Positions 45,478 through 54,350 of a stretch of 64,000 nt of DNA are shown here, in pieces. The notes under the pieces were generated by a model, which saw only the letters and a list, made by a program, of their open reading frames with translations, ran no database searches and was not told where the DNA came from. Position 1 is the first letter of the stretch; each line of letters opens with the position of its first letter. The position numbers were made by a program, and so were the translations under genes. This stretch comes from Dermatemys mawii (lineage: Eukaryota; Chordata; Testudines; Dermatemydidae): contig ML677348.1 of assembly GCA_007922305.1 (NCBI GenBank), positions 18,894,699-18,958,698 of the forward strand. Direction: 5' to 3'.

Positions 45478-46435
45478 CAAATTGATAAATTAAACAGTAA
45501 TAAGTCACTAGAACCAGATGGTATTCACCCAAGAGTTCTGAAGGAGCTCAAATATGAAATTACAGAACTACTAACTGTGATACATAGCCTACCACTGAAA
45601 TCAGTCTCTGTACCACATGACTTGTGAGTACCCAATCTAAAGCCTATTTTTAAAAAAGGGCTCCAGAGGCAATCCTGGCAACACAGGCCAGTAAGTCACT
45701 CAGTACCGGGTGAACTGGTTGAAACTAAAGTAAAGAATAAAATTAGAACTGTTGATTAATCGCAGTTAATTCATGCAATTAATACAAATAAATTAATCAT
45801 AATTATAAAAATTAATCATGATTAATCACTGTTAAACAATAGAATACCAACTGAAATGTATTAAATAATTTGGATGTTTTTGTACATTTTCAAATACATC
45901 AATTTCAGTACAGTAATACTTGTATTAGGTGAATTGAAAAATACTATTTCTTTTGTTTTCTACAGTGCAAATATTTGTAATAAAAAGTAAAGTGAGAAAT
46001 GTACACTTTGTATTCTGTGTTGTAATTGCAATCAATATATTTGAAAATGTAGAAAACATCCAAAAATATTTAAATACATGGTATTCCATTATTGTTTAAA
46101 AGCATGATTAATCACTACTAATTTTTAATTGCTTGACAGCACTAGGTAAAATTATTAGACACATAGCTAAATATATGTGGGGGAAGAATCAACATGGATA
46201 AAAGGAAAGGTCCTCTTATGTATGAGTACAGTACATGATTAAAAGATAGGAGCAAAACTGGGGAATAAATGGTCAATTTTCACAGTGGAGAACGGTAAAT
46301 AGTTTCCCCCAAGAATTTGGACTACGTTCAACATATTCATCAATTATCTGGAAAAAGGGTGAATGAGGTGGCAAAATTTGGAGACAATTCAAAGTTACTG
46401 AAGATAGTTAAGTCCAACGCTGACTGAGAAGAGTC
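45478..46435 (+). mobile_element. CR1 LINE ORF2 (RT N-half), interrupted by a foldback
   Basis: The plus-strand translation from about 45,490 reads KSLEPDGIHPRVLKELKYEI, the RT entry block, followed by PIFKKG. After the insert at 45,744-46,144 the CR1 continues with AATTATTAGACACATAGC...GAATCAACATGG and TATTCATCAATTATCTGGAAAAAGGG, the RT palm region. Multiple stops and small deletions mean it is dead. It ends about 46,435 in unrelated sequence. Confidence 0.88.
45744..46144. mobile_element. hAT-type foldback MITE inside CR1
   Basis: The tips TAGAACTGTTGATTAATCGCAG and, complemented, TAGTGCTGTCAAGCAATTAA pair imperfectly. Long internal arms (about 45,795-45,905 and 46,020-46,120; for example GGATGTTTTTGTACATTTTC opposite GAAAATGTAGAAAACATCC) make the 401-bp element a hairpin. 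Flanking AATAAAAT (45,736-45,743) and GGTAAAAT (46,145-46,152) agree at 6 of 8, or TAAAATTA (45,738-45,745 and 46,147-46,154) agrees exactly if the tips are trimmed. Either reading gives an 8-bp duplication, hence hAT. Confidence 0.85.
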
Positions 46436-46844
46436 ACAAAGCTAGCGAACAGGGACCGAAGAAAAGGGCAATTTGAGGGCGGCGGCGAAGGAAATCTCCC
46501 TGCTGAATGAACAAGATGCGAGTTTTAATATTGGAGTGAGTGAGTTTATTTGGCTGTTTGTGGTTTTTTCCTCTCTCTCATGTTATTTCAGCTACAGACT
46601 CAGTTGGGATTGTGTGTCTGGGGACTGTTTGGGCCTTTGTTCCCTGCATTATACCTGATTATCTTTGAGCAACCTCAATCAGCCGTGTGATCACCCAGGG
46701 CCGTTCTTACCCAAACGCAAAGCACGCAGTTGCATAAGGCACCAGGAAATTTGGGGCACAACATTTCCTGGTGCCTTGCACAGCCGTGTGCTGCTCCAGC
46801 CTCTGCTCCAGCTCTTCCTCATCCAAAGTCATGCTGGAAAGACA
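46436..46844. repeat. Spacer between two CR1 copies with a strong hairpin
   Basis: Not recognisable as CR1. It includes CAGGGCCGTTCTTACCC (46,696-46,712), a hAT-like tip. It also holds an exact 15-bp inverted repeat, AAGGCACCAGGAAAT (46,736-46,750) / ATTTCCTGGTGCCTT (46,763-46,777), extended to about 19 bp by TGCA / TGCA with a 2-nt bulge. The start GGGCGGCGGCGAAGGAAATC may belong to a CR1 5' UTR, which I cannot verify. Confidence 0.5.
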
Positions 46845-47403
46845 TAACGAGTGGGGTCCCGCAGGGATCAGTTCTGGATCTGGTTCTGTTCAATATCTTC
46901 AACAATGGTTTAGATAATGGCATAGAGAGTACATTTGTAAAGTTTGCAGATAATACCAAGCTGGGAGGGGTTGCAAGTGCTCTGGAAGATAGGATTAAAA
47001 TTTAAAATGATCTGGGTGAAATGGTCTGAAGTATAGGATGAAATTCAATAAGGACAAATGCAAAGTACTCCATTTAGAAAGGAACAATCAGTTGCACATA
47101 TACAAAATGGGAAATGACTACCTAAGGAGGAGTGCTGGGGAAAGAGATCTGGGGGTCATAGTGGACCATAAGCTAAATATGAGTCAAAAGTGTAACACTG
47201 GTGCGAAAAAAGTAAACATCATTCTGGGATGTATTAGCAGGAGTGTTGTAAGCAAGATGAGAAGAATTCTTCTACTCTACTCCGCACTGATTAGACCTTA
47301 ACTGGAGTATTGTGTCCAGTTCTGGGTGCCATGTTTCAGGAAAGATGTGGACAAATTGGAGAAAGTCCAGAGTAGAGCAGCAAAAATGATTAAAGATCTA
47401 GAA
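46845..47403 (+). mobile_element. Second CR1 copy: RT palm to connection region
   Basis: The translation gives [19 protein letters not shown] (RT motif B region), then [10 protein letters not shown], where the catalytic FADD has become FADN. A frame change at about 47,005-47,038 leads to MKFNKDKCKVLHLERNNQ, then ERDLGVIVDHKLNMSQKC and LYSALIRP. It overlaps in content with the first CR1, so it is a separate insertion. A hAT element truncates it at 47,404 just after the equivalent of KMIKDLE. Confidence 0.93.
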
Positions 47404-47745
47404 CAGGGGTTCTCAAACTAGGGGTCGCGACCCCCCCAGGGCGTTGCGTGGCAATTCCCAGGGGGTCATGAGCGCCGTGCACCGCCGAACTGCCGCTGAG
47501 CCGAACGCTTCCACCTTCAGCGGCTTTTCGGCGGATATGCTGTGTGCTTCAGAGTGTTCTCTGAAAAGCCGCCGAAGTGAAAGTTTCTGGTTTTGGCAGT
47601 TTTTCAGCGGACACTGTGAAGCGCACAGCATGTCCACCAGAAAGCCACCGAAAGTGGAAGTTTTCACTTTGATGGCTTTTCGGCATACATACATAGGTCG
47701 CGGCGGCCTGCGGGGAGCGGGAAAAGGGTTACTGTAGTTAAGAAA
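47404..47745. mobile_element. hAT-like element, left end only
   Basis: Starts CAGGGGTTCTCAAACTAGGGG immediately after ATCTAGAA (47,396-47,403) of CR1. The body is built of GGCTTTTCGGCGGA / GCCGCCGAAG blocks in inverted arrangement, with frames open on both strands (about 95 codons). No matching right tip (TTTGAGAACCCCTG) or second ATCTAGAA is found nearby, so the right part is deleted or diverged. Confidence 0.65.
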
Positions 47746-48000
47746 TTCCTTTCCTTTGCCAAGCCTGTGTTCCCTGTTTTCCTACCATGTTGTCCCCAAA
47801 GTTGTAATCAGTTACATACAATTATTGATAACATGTCCCCAAAGGTGTTAAACTAGAAACCCGAGTGCCCACAACTTGGTGGAGCTCTGCAAGCGCATGT
47901 AAGTGACTGAGGTGGGCTCAGGAGGTCTGCACAGGAGCACTGGAATGGGGGGGGCAGGGCAAGGGATCATGGTCATGGCCTCCTCTTCCCCCTGAAGCCC
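47746..48000. other. Unassigned spacer
   Basis: No feature recognised. It becomes GC-rich after 47,930, approaching the palindrome. Confidence 0.4.
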
Positions 48001-48039
48001 CACCCCCCTGGCCAGTCCAACAGCTAAGGCCTGGATGGG

Positions 48040-48380
48040 GAGCCTGAGCAGCTGTGGGGCACCATAGACACGCCACCTGCCCTGGGTGAGGTGGCAGAGA
48101 GCAGCCCCTGGCCCATGTCCCTACCCTGCGGGCCCTCCGCCCCAGGTAGGGGGAGGCTCTGTGGCTCCCCACAGCTGTCCACATGACTCTTACCATGGCC
48201 AAGCTGCGGCCACCCAAACAAAGCTGGGTCAGGGTAAGAGCCACACAGGCAGCTGTGGGGAGCCACGGACCCATCTGCCCTGAGCGGGGACCCACAGGGT
48301 GGGGACATAGGCCAGAGCCCACCCTCAGCCCCTCCACCTTGGGCAGGTGGAAGGTCCACAGCTCCTGGCCCACTCCAGCA
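48040..48380. mobile_element. GC-rich giant palindrome (foldback element)
   Basis: The sequence folds on a centre near 48,211. GTGGCTCCCCACAGCTG on the left (48,161-48,177) is answered by CAGCTGTGGGGAGCCAC on the right (48,250-48,266). ATGACTCTTACC is answered by GGGTAAGAGCCA. CCACCTGCCCTGGGTGAGGTGG is answered by CCACCTTGGGCAGGTGG. Arms of about 160 bp on each side imply a MITE-like foldback, with termini uncertain. The 188-codon minus frame spanning it (48,484-47,918) is a product of this GC-rich symmetry. Confidence 0.75.
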
Positions 48381-48689
48381 TGGTCAGGAGCAGGGCCTTG
48401 GAAGGGGTGGGTCTGAGGTACTAGCTTCAGGGGACTAGAGTGACTGGACTGCAGCATCCACACCCTAACGAAGGGCTCAGGCAAGAGGTCTGAACCTGGG
48501 AGTGGTCCCTAGAGACCCAGAGCTAGAAACGGTGACGAAGCTATAACCAGACCCAAGGGTCTCAGAAGTGGATACATCTACTTGCAACAGACTGGCATCT
48601 GTACAGATTGGTACTGGGCCACAATGTGGCTGATGCCATAATATTTTCAGTATTATTTTCTGTATTAGTCTTTATACATTGTAATACTT

Positions 48690-49110
48690 TTGCGGGGTGC
48701 GGTGGGGGGGAGGGTTACCACTGCCACACATTGACCTGTCTACAGTAATGCCCAGGCCTTTTCCCAGAGTCATTAAAGTTAATGTAGGACCTTGTGAGGT
48801 GTCTGAGTAGTTCAACGTTTTCCTTCTCGTGTGCATTGCCTTGCATTTATCAACATTTAATTTCAACGGTCTTTGTGCTGCCTATTCACCTAAGTTTTGT
48901 TGGGTCCCTCTGAAATTCTGCACAGTCTCCTTTAGGCTTGACTAACTTCTTAAATCATTTTGTGACACTTGCAAATTGTCTCTCTCACCTTATCAGACCA
49001 TCAAAAAATACCTTGAATAGTGGCAGTCATAATACAGAACCTCGGGACCACTTACTCTTAAATTTTCATCATGCTGAATACTGACAATTTATTCCTATAT
49101 ACCACTGTAC
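48690..49110 (-). mobile_element. CR1 LINE fragment, old
   Basis: The minus strand from 48,866 encodes MKLNVDKCKAMH, the CR1 'F-N-x-D-K-C-K-V-M-H' block after the catalytic motif. It is followed by a poorly matching LGKGLGITVD block ('ERDLGVIVD' type). The continuation to 49,110 (complement of CTGAAATTCTGCACAGTCTCC and TTGCAAATTGTCTC) is the upstream RT. Many indels. Confidence 0.8.
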
Positions 49111-51440
49111 TCTAGAAACACATGGAGCCCCAACTAGCCATGCAATCACATGACTCAGAAGAGCAAACCTGTCAGGCTGTAAACTGGGGATGGGGAGTGC
49201 AGAGGAAGGAGAAGGGTGGAGGCACAGAGGAAGTGAAAGAGCCCCCAGGACTCAGAGGAGAGGCAGAAGAGGTGGGAGGAAAGGCCCTTAAGGCTTGAAG
49301 AGAGAAGCAGAAGTGAAAGAGGCAAGGTGAGGATAGGAGAGATGTAAAAGGAAGAGGAGGGGGAAATGTTGCTGCTGGCTTTTTTGCATGTTGTTGCAAA
49401 AAACATGCTTGCTTTGGGAAGACGTGCTGGTGCTCGGTTGTCAATGTTATATGCTTTGAGTTCACAGCTTGTTTTCCTTTTCTTTTTTAATACTGCTGCT
49501 GAAGTTACTTGCAAGTTTGTTTCTTTTCTTTTGCTTTTTGGTGAGGCTGTGTGTTTGTAACAGCTATTTGCGTGGAGTGAGTTTAGTTGGCAGTGGGAGA
49601 TTTTTTCAGGATTGAGGCTGAATTAGAATATACTAAACAATAAGTCTTCCCCAATTCACACTAATAACTAGAGACTCATTTTGAATGACTGAATTTGGCA
49701 AATTAGAAAATAAACGTACAATAAAAAGCAAGGATAATGAATCACAAAATATTCTTTGTTCATTTATTCTGACAATAATCATTGCACTTTAATTACTTAA
49801 TATACTAGGGAAATGCTGTTGTATAATTTATAGAAGCAGCAAATTCTCAGATGCAAGACAAAATTATAACACTGTGTCTAGTAAGTATTTTCTGACATGT
49901 ACGGAGTAGCTATATTTTTTGTGCAGCTCATAAAGGACAAGACTGTGGCTTGCCTAATGTGCTTGTTCAGGAGAATAAGCAAGCATAAGATTCTGCCTTA
50001 TTCCTGTGTGGACTACACACATTGCACGTCTCAGCACTGAGGGGAGCAGGGAGTGGGCCCTTGGAATGGGCATGACGAAAGGAGCCTTTGATCTATAGTG
50101 CCAATACACAGACTAGAGCATAGGGAGAAGTCACTCATTATCGGTAACTCTATTAGTGTACATCCAAGACTTCCTGTACAGAGCAAAATCACTGGCTTCC
50201 AACTTTCAAATACCTGGCTGTTTTTTAAACAAGACTGAGGTGAATTAGTTACAAATATCATATAGCAGTCAGCTGTGTTCTTTCAGCTTCAAGCAAGCTC
50301 CCTGCTATCTCTTTCCAGAGGCCTCTCCAGGGGCTCCAGGGCCAGCTATCGAAAAGAGAGAGAAGGAGGATTTCCAGGCTAACACAGTACACACAGAGCC
50401 AAACCCTTCTTTCAGGTACACTGTGGAGATATGGACTCCTGATCCTCAAGACTTTCAATGGGTGAGAGTGAGATGACCTAACCGCTCCCAACATCAGCAG
50501 AAAGAGCCAAAGGCTGCCAAACTGGACCACCCAGTGAGACTACTTACCTGAAACTTCATTTAAAAAAAACAAAAACCCAAAACCACACACCATGCAATCC
50601 ATACATTAGAGGACAGACTTTCAAAATGCTCAGCACCTAAAAGCTCCCATTGAGAAAAATGCAGGAAGGAAGGTCCTACTTGCTGAGGGTGGTAGAATCT
50701 GGCCCAAAGTGCGATGTTGGATCCAGCCTGGAAGCCATGACAGAATGGACCATTGTGGCCAGATCTTATCTGTCAGTAGAGGGCACAACTGTGCCAACTG
50801 CAAAAGGTTTTTTGGGCAGCCATCGCTATTTGATACTACCTGTACTCACCCTCACGCCAGCTATAAATCAACTGTCAGGAAACAGGCTATCTGCATCTGT
50901 CCCAGCTTTTGTCAACTCTGTGTGCCGTTATTTACAAAAAGGCTATTTTTTTTCTTTTGAACCTCATGCAAGATGCTCAGAAGCCTGAACTTCTCTATTT
51001 ATTCATTCACATAATGGGTGTAGCAGGAGTTTCGCTATGTCAATTGGCCAATGAGCTGCAGCTCTGGAGGGACGTAGGTGAGAGCATATCTGGTTACCTC
51101 ATTCTACACAGTTTGGTTTTGTTCACATGTCAACCTATCCATGTCAGAACCCCATTGACTCCCAGTAAGTATAAACCATTTGTGTACTGTTTTTTAAAGC
51201 TGCTTTGACAGCCATTGAAGACAGGGCCTAAGAAGAGGTTAATTCAGTCTCCATGAGAATTCATTCCTCAGCCTCCTTGCTTGGTTTGCCAGCAGGATGC
51301 CAGTGGTGGGAAGCCACTTTTCCAGTAGGTACCAGGACCATCTGGGATCATCAATGCATTTTATGGGTTAACCATCCAAGGTGATGGCTTTGGTTCACCA
51401 CTCATGTGTATGGGCTGAATTTGAACAGGGATCTAAGTTC
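49111..51440. other. Unassigned sequence with a purine-rich tract
   Basis: The plus strand at 49,184-49,365 is strongly purine-rich (GAGGAAGGAGAAGGG and similar), which explains the long minus-strand frame of 119 codons. The rest to 51,440 has no recognised feature. The frame 50,650-50,988 (112 codons) has no domain. 49,440-49,620 is T-rich and could be a CR1 5' region. Confidence 0.4.
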
Positions 51441-51444
51441 ATAG

Positions 51445-51820
51445 GGCCGATTCCCATTTACACTAAGGCCATGTCTACACTACCCTGTGGTTCTGACTAT
51501 GGGGATGTGAATAGCAGTATGCACCAAAGTGTTGCGCTGTAACTCCTCTTCAGATAGGACTATATTAATGTGAAGCAGGAACCTTTTAGTTCATACCCGC
51601 GGGATCCACATGGAGGAGTTAGAGCACCGCACTTTGGTGTGCACTGCTGTTCACACACCCGTAATCTGAACTATAGAGCAATGTAGACATAGCCTTAGGC
51701 CACTTTAAACTCTCTGGCAGTCTAAAGGGAATATAAATGTACTTTATGCCCATTTAAAGCCCTCTGGACACTGCCAGAGTGGTATAAAATGGTCTTAGTG
51801 TAAATGAAAATCAGGCCCAA
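51445..51820. repeat. Old palindromic repeat hosting a MITE
   Basis: GGGCCGATTCCCATTTACACTAAGG (51,445-51,469, in part) is mirrored by TTAGTGTAAATGAAAATCAGGCCC (51,797-51,820). CTCTGGCAG and CTGCCAGAG pair near 51,712 and 51,771. A younger MITE at 51,467-51,694 splits the left arm. This is an outer non-coding repeat of unknown class. Confidence 0.65.
51467..51694. mobile_element. PIF/Harbinger-type palindromic MITE, nested
   Basis: Starts GGCCATGTCTACACTACCC and ends with the complement of GGCTATGTCTACATTGC. The arms are mirrored through CACCAAAGTGTTGCGCTGTAAC / TAGAGCACCGCACTTTGGTG (matching parts). The flanks are TAA (51,464-51,466) and TTA (51,695-51,697), a TWA-type triplet with one mismatch. 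It is 228 bp and non-coding. Confidence 0.8.
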
Positions 51821-52185
51821 TAGGGTCCATAGCCCATTACCAGTCCCTATAAGCAAATACACACACTTGATTTTAACAAGAAAGAGTTATTAGCCAAGAG
51901 ATCATGAGCAACAATTTTCCTTTACTCAGCCTCATCAGGTGGGAAAAGAGAGAAAACAACTAGTCAGTAGTAAAGATTTCTAACTTCTGCATTTTGTCAG
52001 TTGTAAGTGAGAACCCATTCAGAGTTGCCAAATAACATTAATTAGCACATACAATGTGAAAAGAAGAATTCCACTGAGGAAAAATTCTTGGACCCTGTTT
52101 TTTTATTTGGTCTGATGAGGGGGAGTGGGATATAATGCTTTCCTAGTTCCTCAGTTACATGTGAGAAAAATATAATCTGCCCTGC
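51821..52185. other. Unassigned spacer
   Basis: Nothing recognised apart from AT-rich unique sequence. Confidence 0.4.
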
Positions 52186-52556
52186 AGACAGGGGCAGCAG
52201 CACATGGGAACCCTTTTACCCCCATGCTTAAGAGCCGCTGCCAGAGGGGTGTACTAGTCACTTTCGGGAGCTGCCTGAGGTAAGCGCCGCCTCCCTCACC
52301 CAAAATCCCTCCCCCAGCCCAGAGCCCACACCCCAAACTCACTGCCCCAGCCTGGTGAAAGTGAGTGAGGGTGGGGGAGAGCAAGCGACGGAGGGATGGG
52401 GGAATGGAGTGAGCAGGGGCGGGGCCTCAGAGAAGGGACGGGCAGAGGTGTAGCCTCAGGGAAGAAGCAGGGCAAGGAAGTAGGGAGGCTTAGGGGTCTC
52501 CAAAAATTTTTAAATCAAAATGAGGGTCCTCAGGTTGCTTAAGTTGAGAACCGCTG
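52186..52556. mobile_element. hAT-like element, right end preserved
   Basis: Ends AAGTTGAGAACCGCTG (52,541-52,556), the complement of a CAGCGGTTCTCAACTT hAT tip. The body is purine-rich (GGGGCGGGGCCTCAGAGAAGGG). A possible left junction, CCCTGCAG just before 52,191, resembles the right-flank octamer CTCTACAG at 6 of 8 positions, but the left tip itself is not recognisable. Confidence 0.5.
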
Positions 52557-53850
52557 CTCTACAGTATTGAACTTCATTGGACTCAGAGACGTCTAGAGAC
52601 CCTAATCCCCTGTTAGTACACAATGGTCACATTTTTTTTTTATTTGTATTCAAGGAGCATTCAAAAGTCCCATCAGGGTCAGGGCCCCATTGTACCAGGT
52701 GCAGTACAAACAAATTGGTGGACATGATCTCTTCCATGATCCACCTGAAGTCCTGCTGTGAAAAATAGCTTGCTACTAGATCAGGATGAATGTGGCAAAA
52801 ATTGCCTGAAATATTCATTCAGATTGGTACATGCATGTGTTTGACTGTTTGCAACCTTTCTATGTTCAGTTTCCATGAGTACTCTAGCATTCACATTTGC
52901 AGACAAGAATGTTCTTCAAAATCACTTACAAGTGAATACTACAGAATATTTCTGCCAAATAAATTTCAAATGTGTAATTATGAGTAATCTCATTGGAAAA
53001 CAGATTCCAGGAGTTAAACACACATTCAGGAAACATTCTTTGTGACCCACGTATCCAGCCAAAACAGCTTGAATTTCACATAGCAAATGATCATAATAAA
53101 CCAAGTGCAAACAAGCTGCAGATCAAGAATTATTCACAGAAATTATTTGGTGAATAATGCTGAATAGTTCTGAACAATGAATAAATGAAAGAAAATTGTG
53201 ATCTGCCCATGAAGAATTTGTAAATAGAAAAAGTAGTAAAAATCATTAAGCTACTGGTTAAGAATTATTTGCCTAGCTCTGCCTGCTACTCACATTTGGA
53301 AAAGGTAGAGTAGCAGAAACAGTCTACCGACCAGATTCACAGGTCCACACCAATCTCTTTGTGCCGCTCCAGTGATGCAAAGCAGCCATAAGCCCATTGT
53401 AACAGGTCAGCTAAGAGATGTATCGTGGTGCTTTGCGTCACCAGTCCACTGCAAAGCAGCCACAGCGAACCAGGGAATCCTGCCCTAAGTTTTTAGCTTA
53501 AGATAAAAATTTGAAAATGTTTATACAAGAAACCAGTCAAGCCCATTTTAAAAAAAACAAACGTCTCAGAGAACCAAATTTTGATATCACTTATATGAGT
53601 AATTCCAGAGTGATTCCGCTGATTTCATTGAAGTCATGTTGCTTTTGTACTGGTATAAGCAACATCAAAGCGTGTGGTTTTCACCCTTAGTGGCTTTCAG
53701 TATTTGCTAATGAGAAGAGATTTGGTGCCTGTTTTTATCAACCCAAAACTTTGTTATTTTGGGCTGGATGACTATGAGGAAAGATATGAGTTCCCCTGAG
53801 AAGTATTACATACCCCTCAGCCTCACAGATACCTGTAACAGGGCCAGCAC
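52557..53850. other. Unassigned AT-rich sequence
   Basis: No recognised gene. A dispersed-motif copy (GCTGATTTCATTGAAGTCATG) sits at 53,618-53,638. Frames of about 60 codons occur on both strands. Confidence 0.4.
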
Positions 53851-53855
53851 CCACC

Positions 53856-54350
53856 TGTCATGAGCACCCCCTCTGGGTGGATGTGTCCACAGTCTTTAAA
53901 CCAGGCCAGCCTGGTATGGGGCTGTATCCCCAGGGCTTCCTCCCTGGAAACACTACCCTCCTGTGGCTTCCCCAGGCTCAGTCTGTACTCAGTCCCCACA
54001 GGCAGCCAGGAGCAACTTCTTTGCTTGCCAGGTCCCTGCTAGCAAATGGTCTTTGGCTCAGTGCTAGCAGCCATCCAGAAGCCACTTGCTACCCACAGTC
54101 CCTGCCCTCACTTAGCAGTCCATTGTGCTGCAGCTCCCTCAACCAGCCAGGCATGCAGTCATTTCTTCTCCAACTTCCAGCATCAACTAACTTCTGCATC
54201 TCCTTTTATATGGCCCTCTAAGGCCCTGATTGGCTGATTCCTCTGTAGCCACTCTAGCCTGGTTGGAGGACCTTTCCACTGCTCTTTTCCTGGAATGGGT
54301 GTGGTAGAACTTTGAGGTCTCCAGCAGGTGGCCTTTGGGCCTAGTGCACC
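53856..54350 (+). mobile_element. Probable solo LTR, second family
   Basis: Begins TGTCATGAGCACCCCCTCTGG and has the C-rich, CAGG-rich composition of turtle retrovirus-like LTRs. CTTTTATATGGCCC (54,205-54,218) sits where a TATA box would be expected, followed by AAGGCCCTGATTGGCTG. The 3' boundary near 54,350 and the target duplication are not clear. The frames here (114 codons) are not of viral type. Confidence 0.45.

Noticed and set aside
47404..47862. CTAGAA at about 47,852 as the right duplication of the hAT element starting at 47,404
   Set aside because: The sequence before it lacks a TTTGAGAACCCCTG-type tip, and CR1 does not resume after it.
47918..48484. 188-codon minus-strand open frame, the longest in the window
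   Set aside because: It lies across the GC-rich palindrome at 48,040-48,380. Frames are open on both strands there, and the translation is low-complexity Pro/Gly/Ser/Leu with no domain.
49155..49514. 119-codon minus-strand frame with Ser/Leu-rich translation
   Set aside because: It is the complement of a purine-rich low-complexity tract. No domain.
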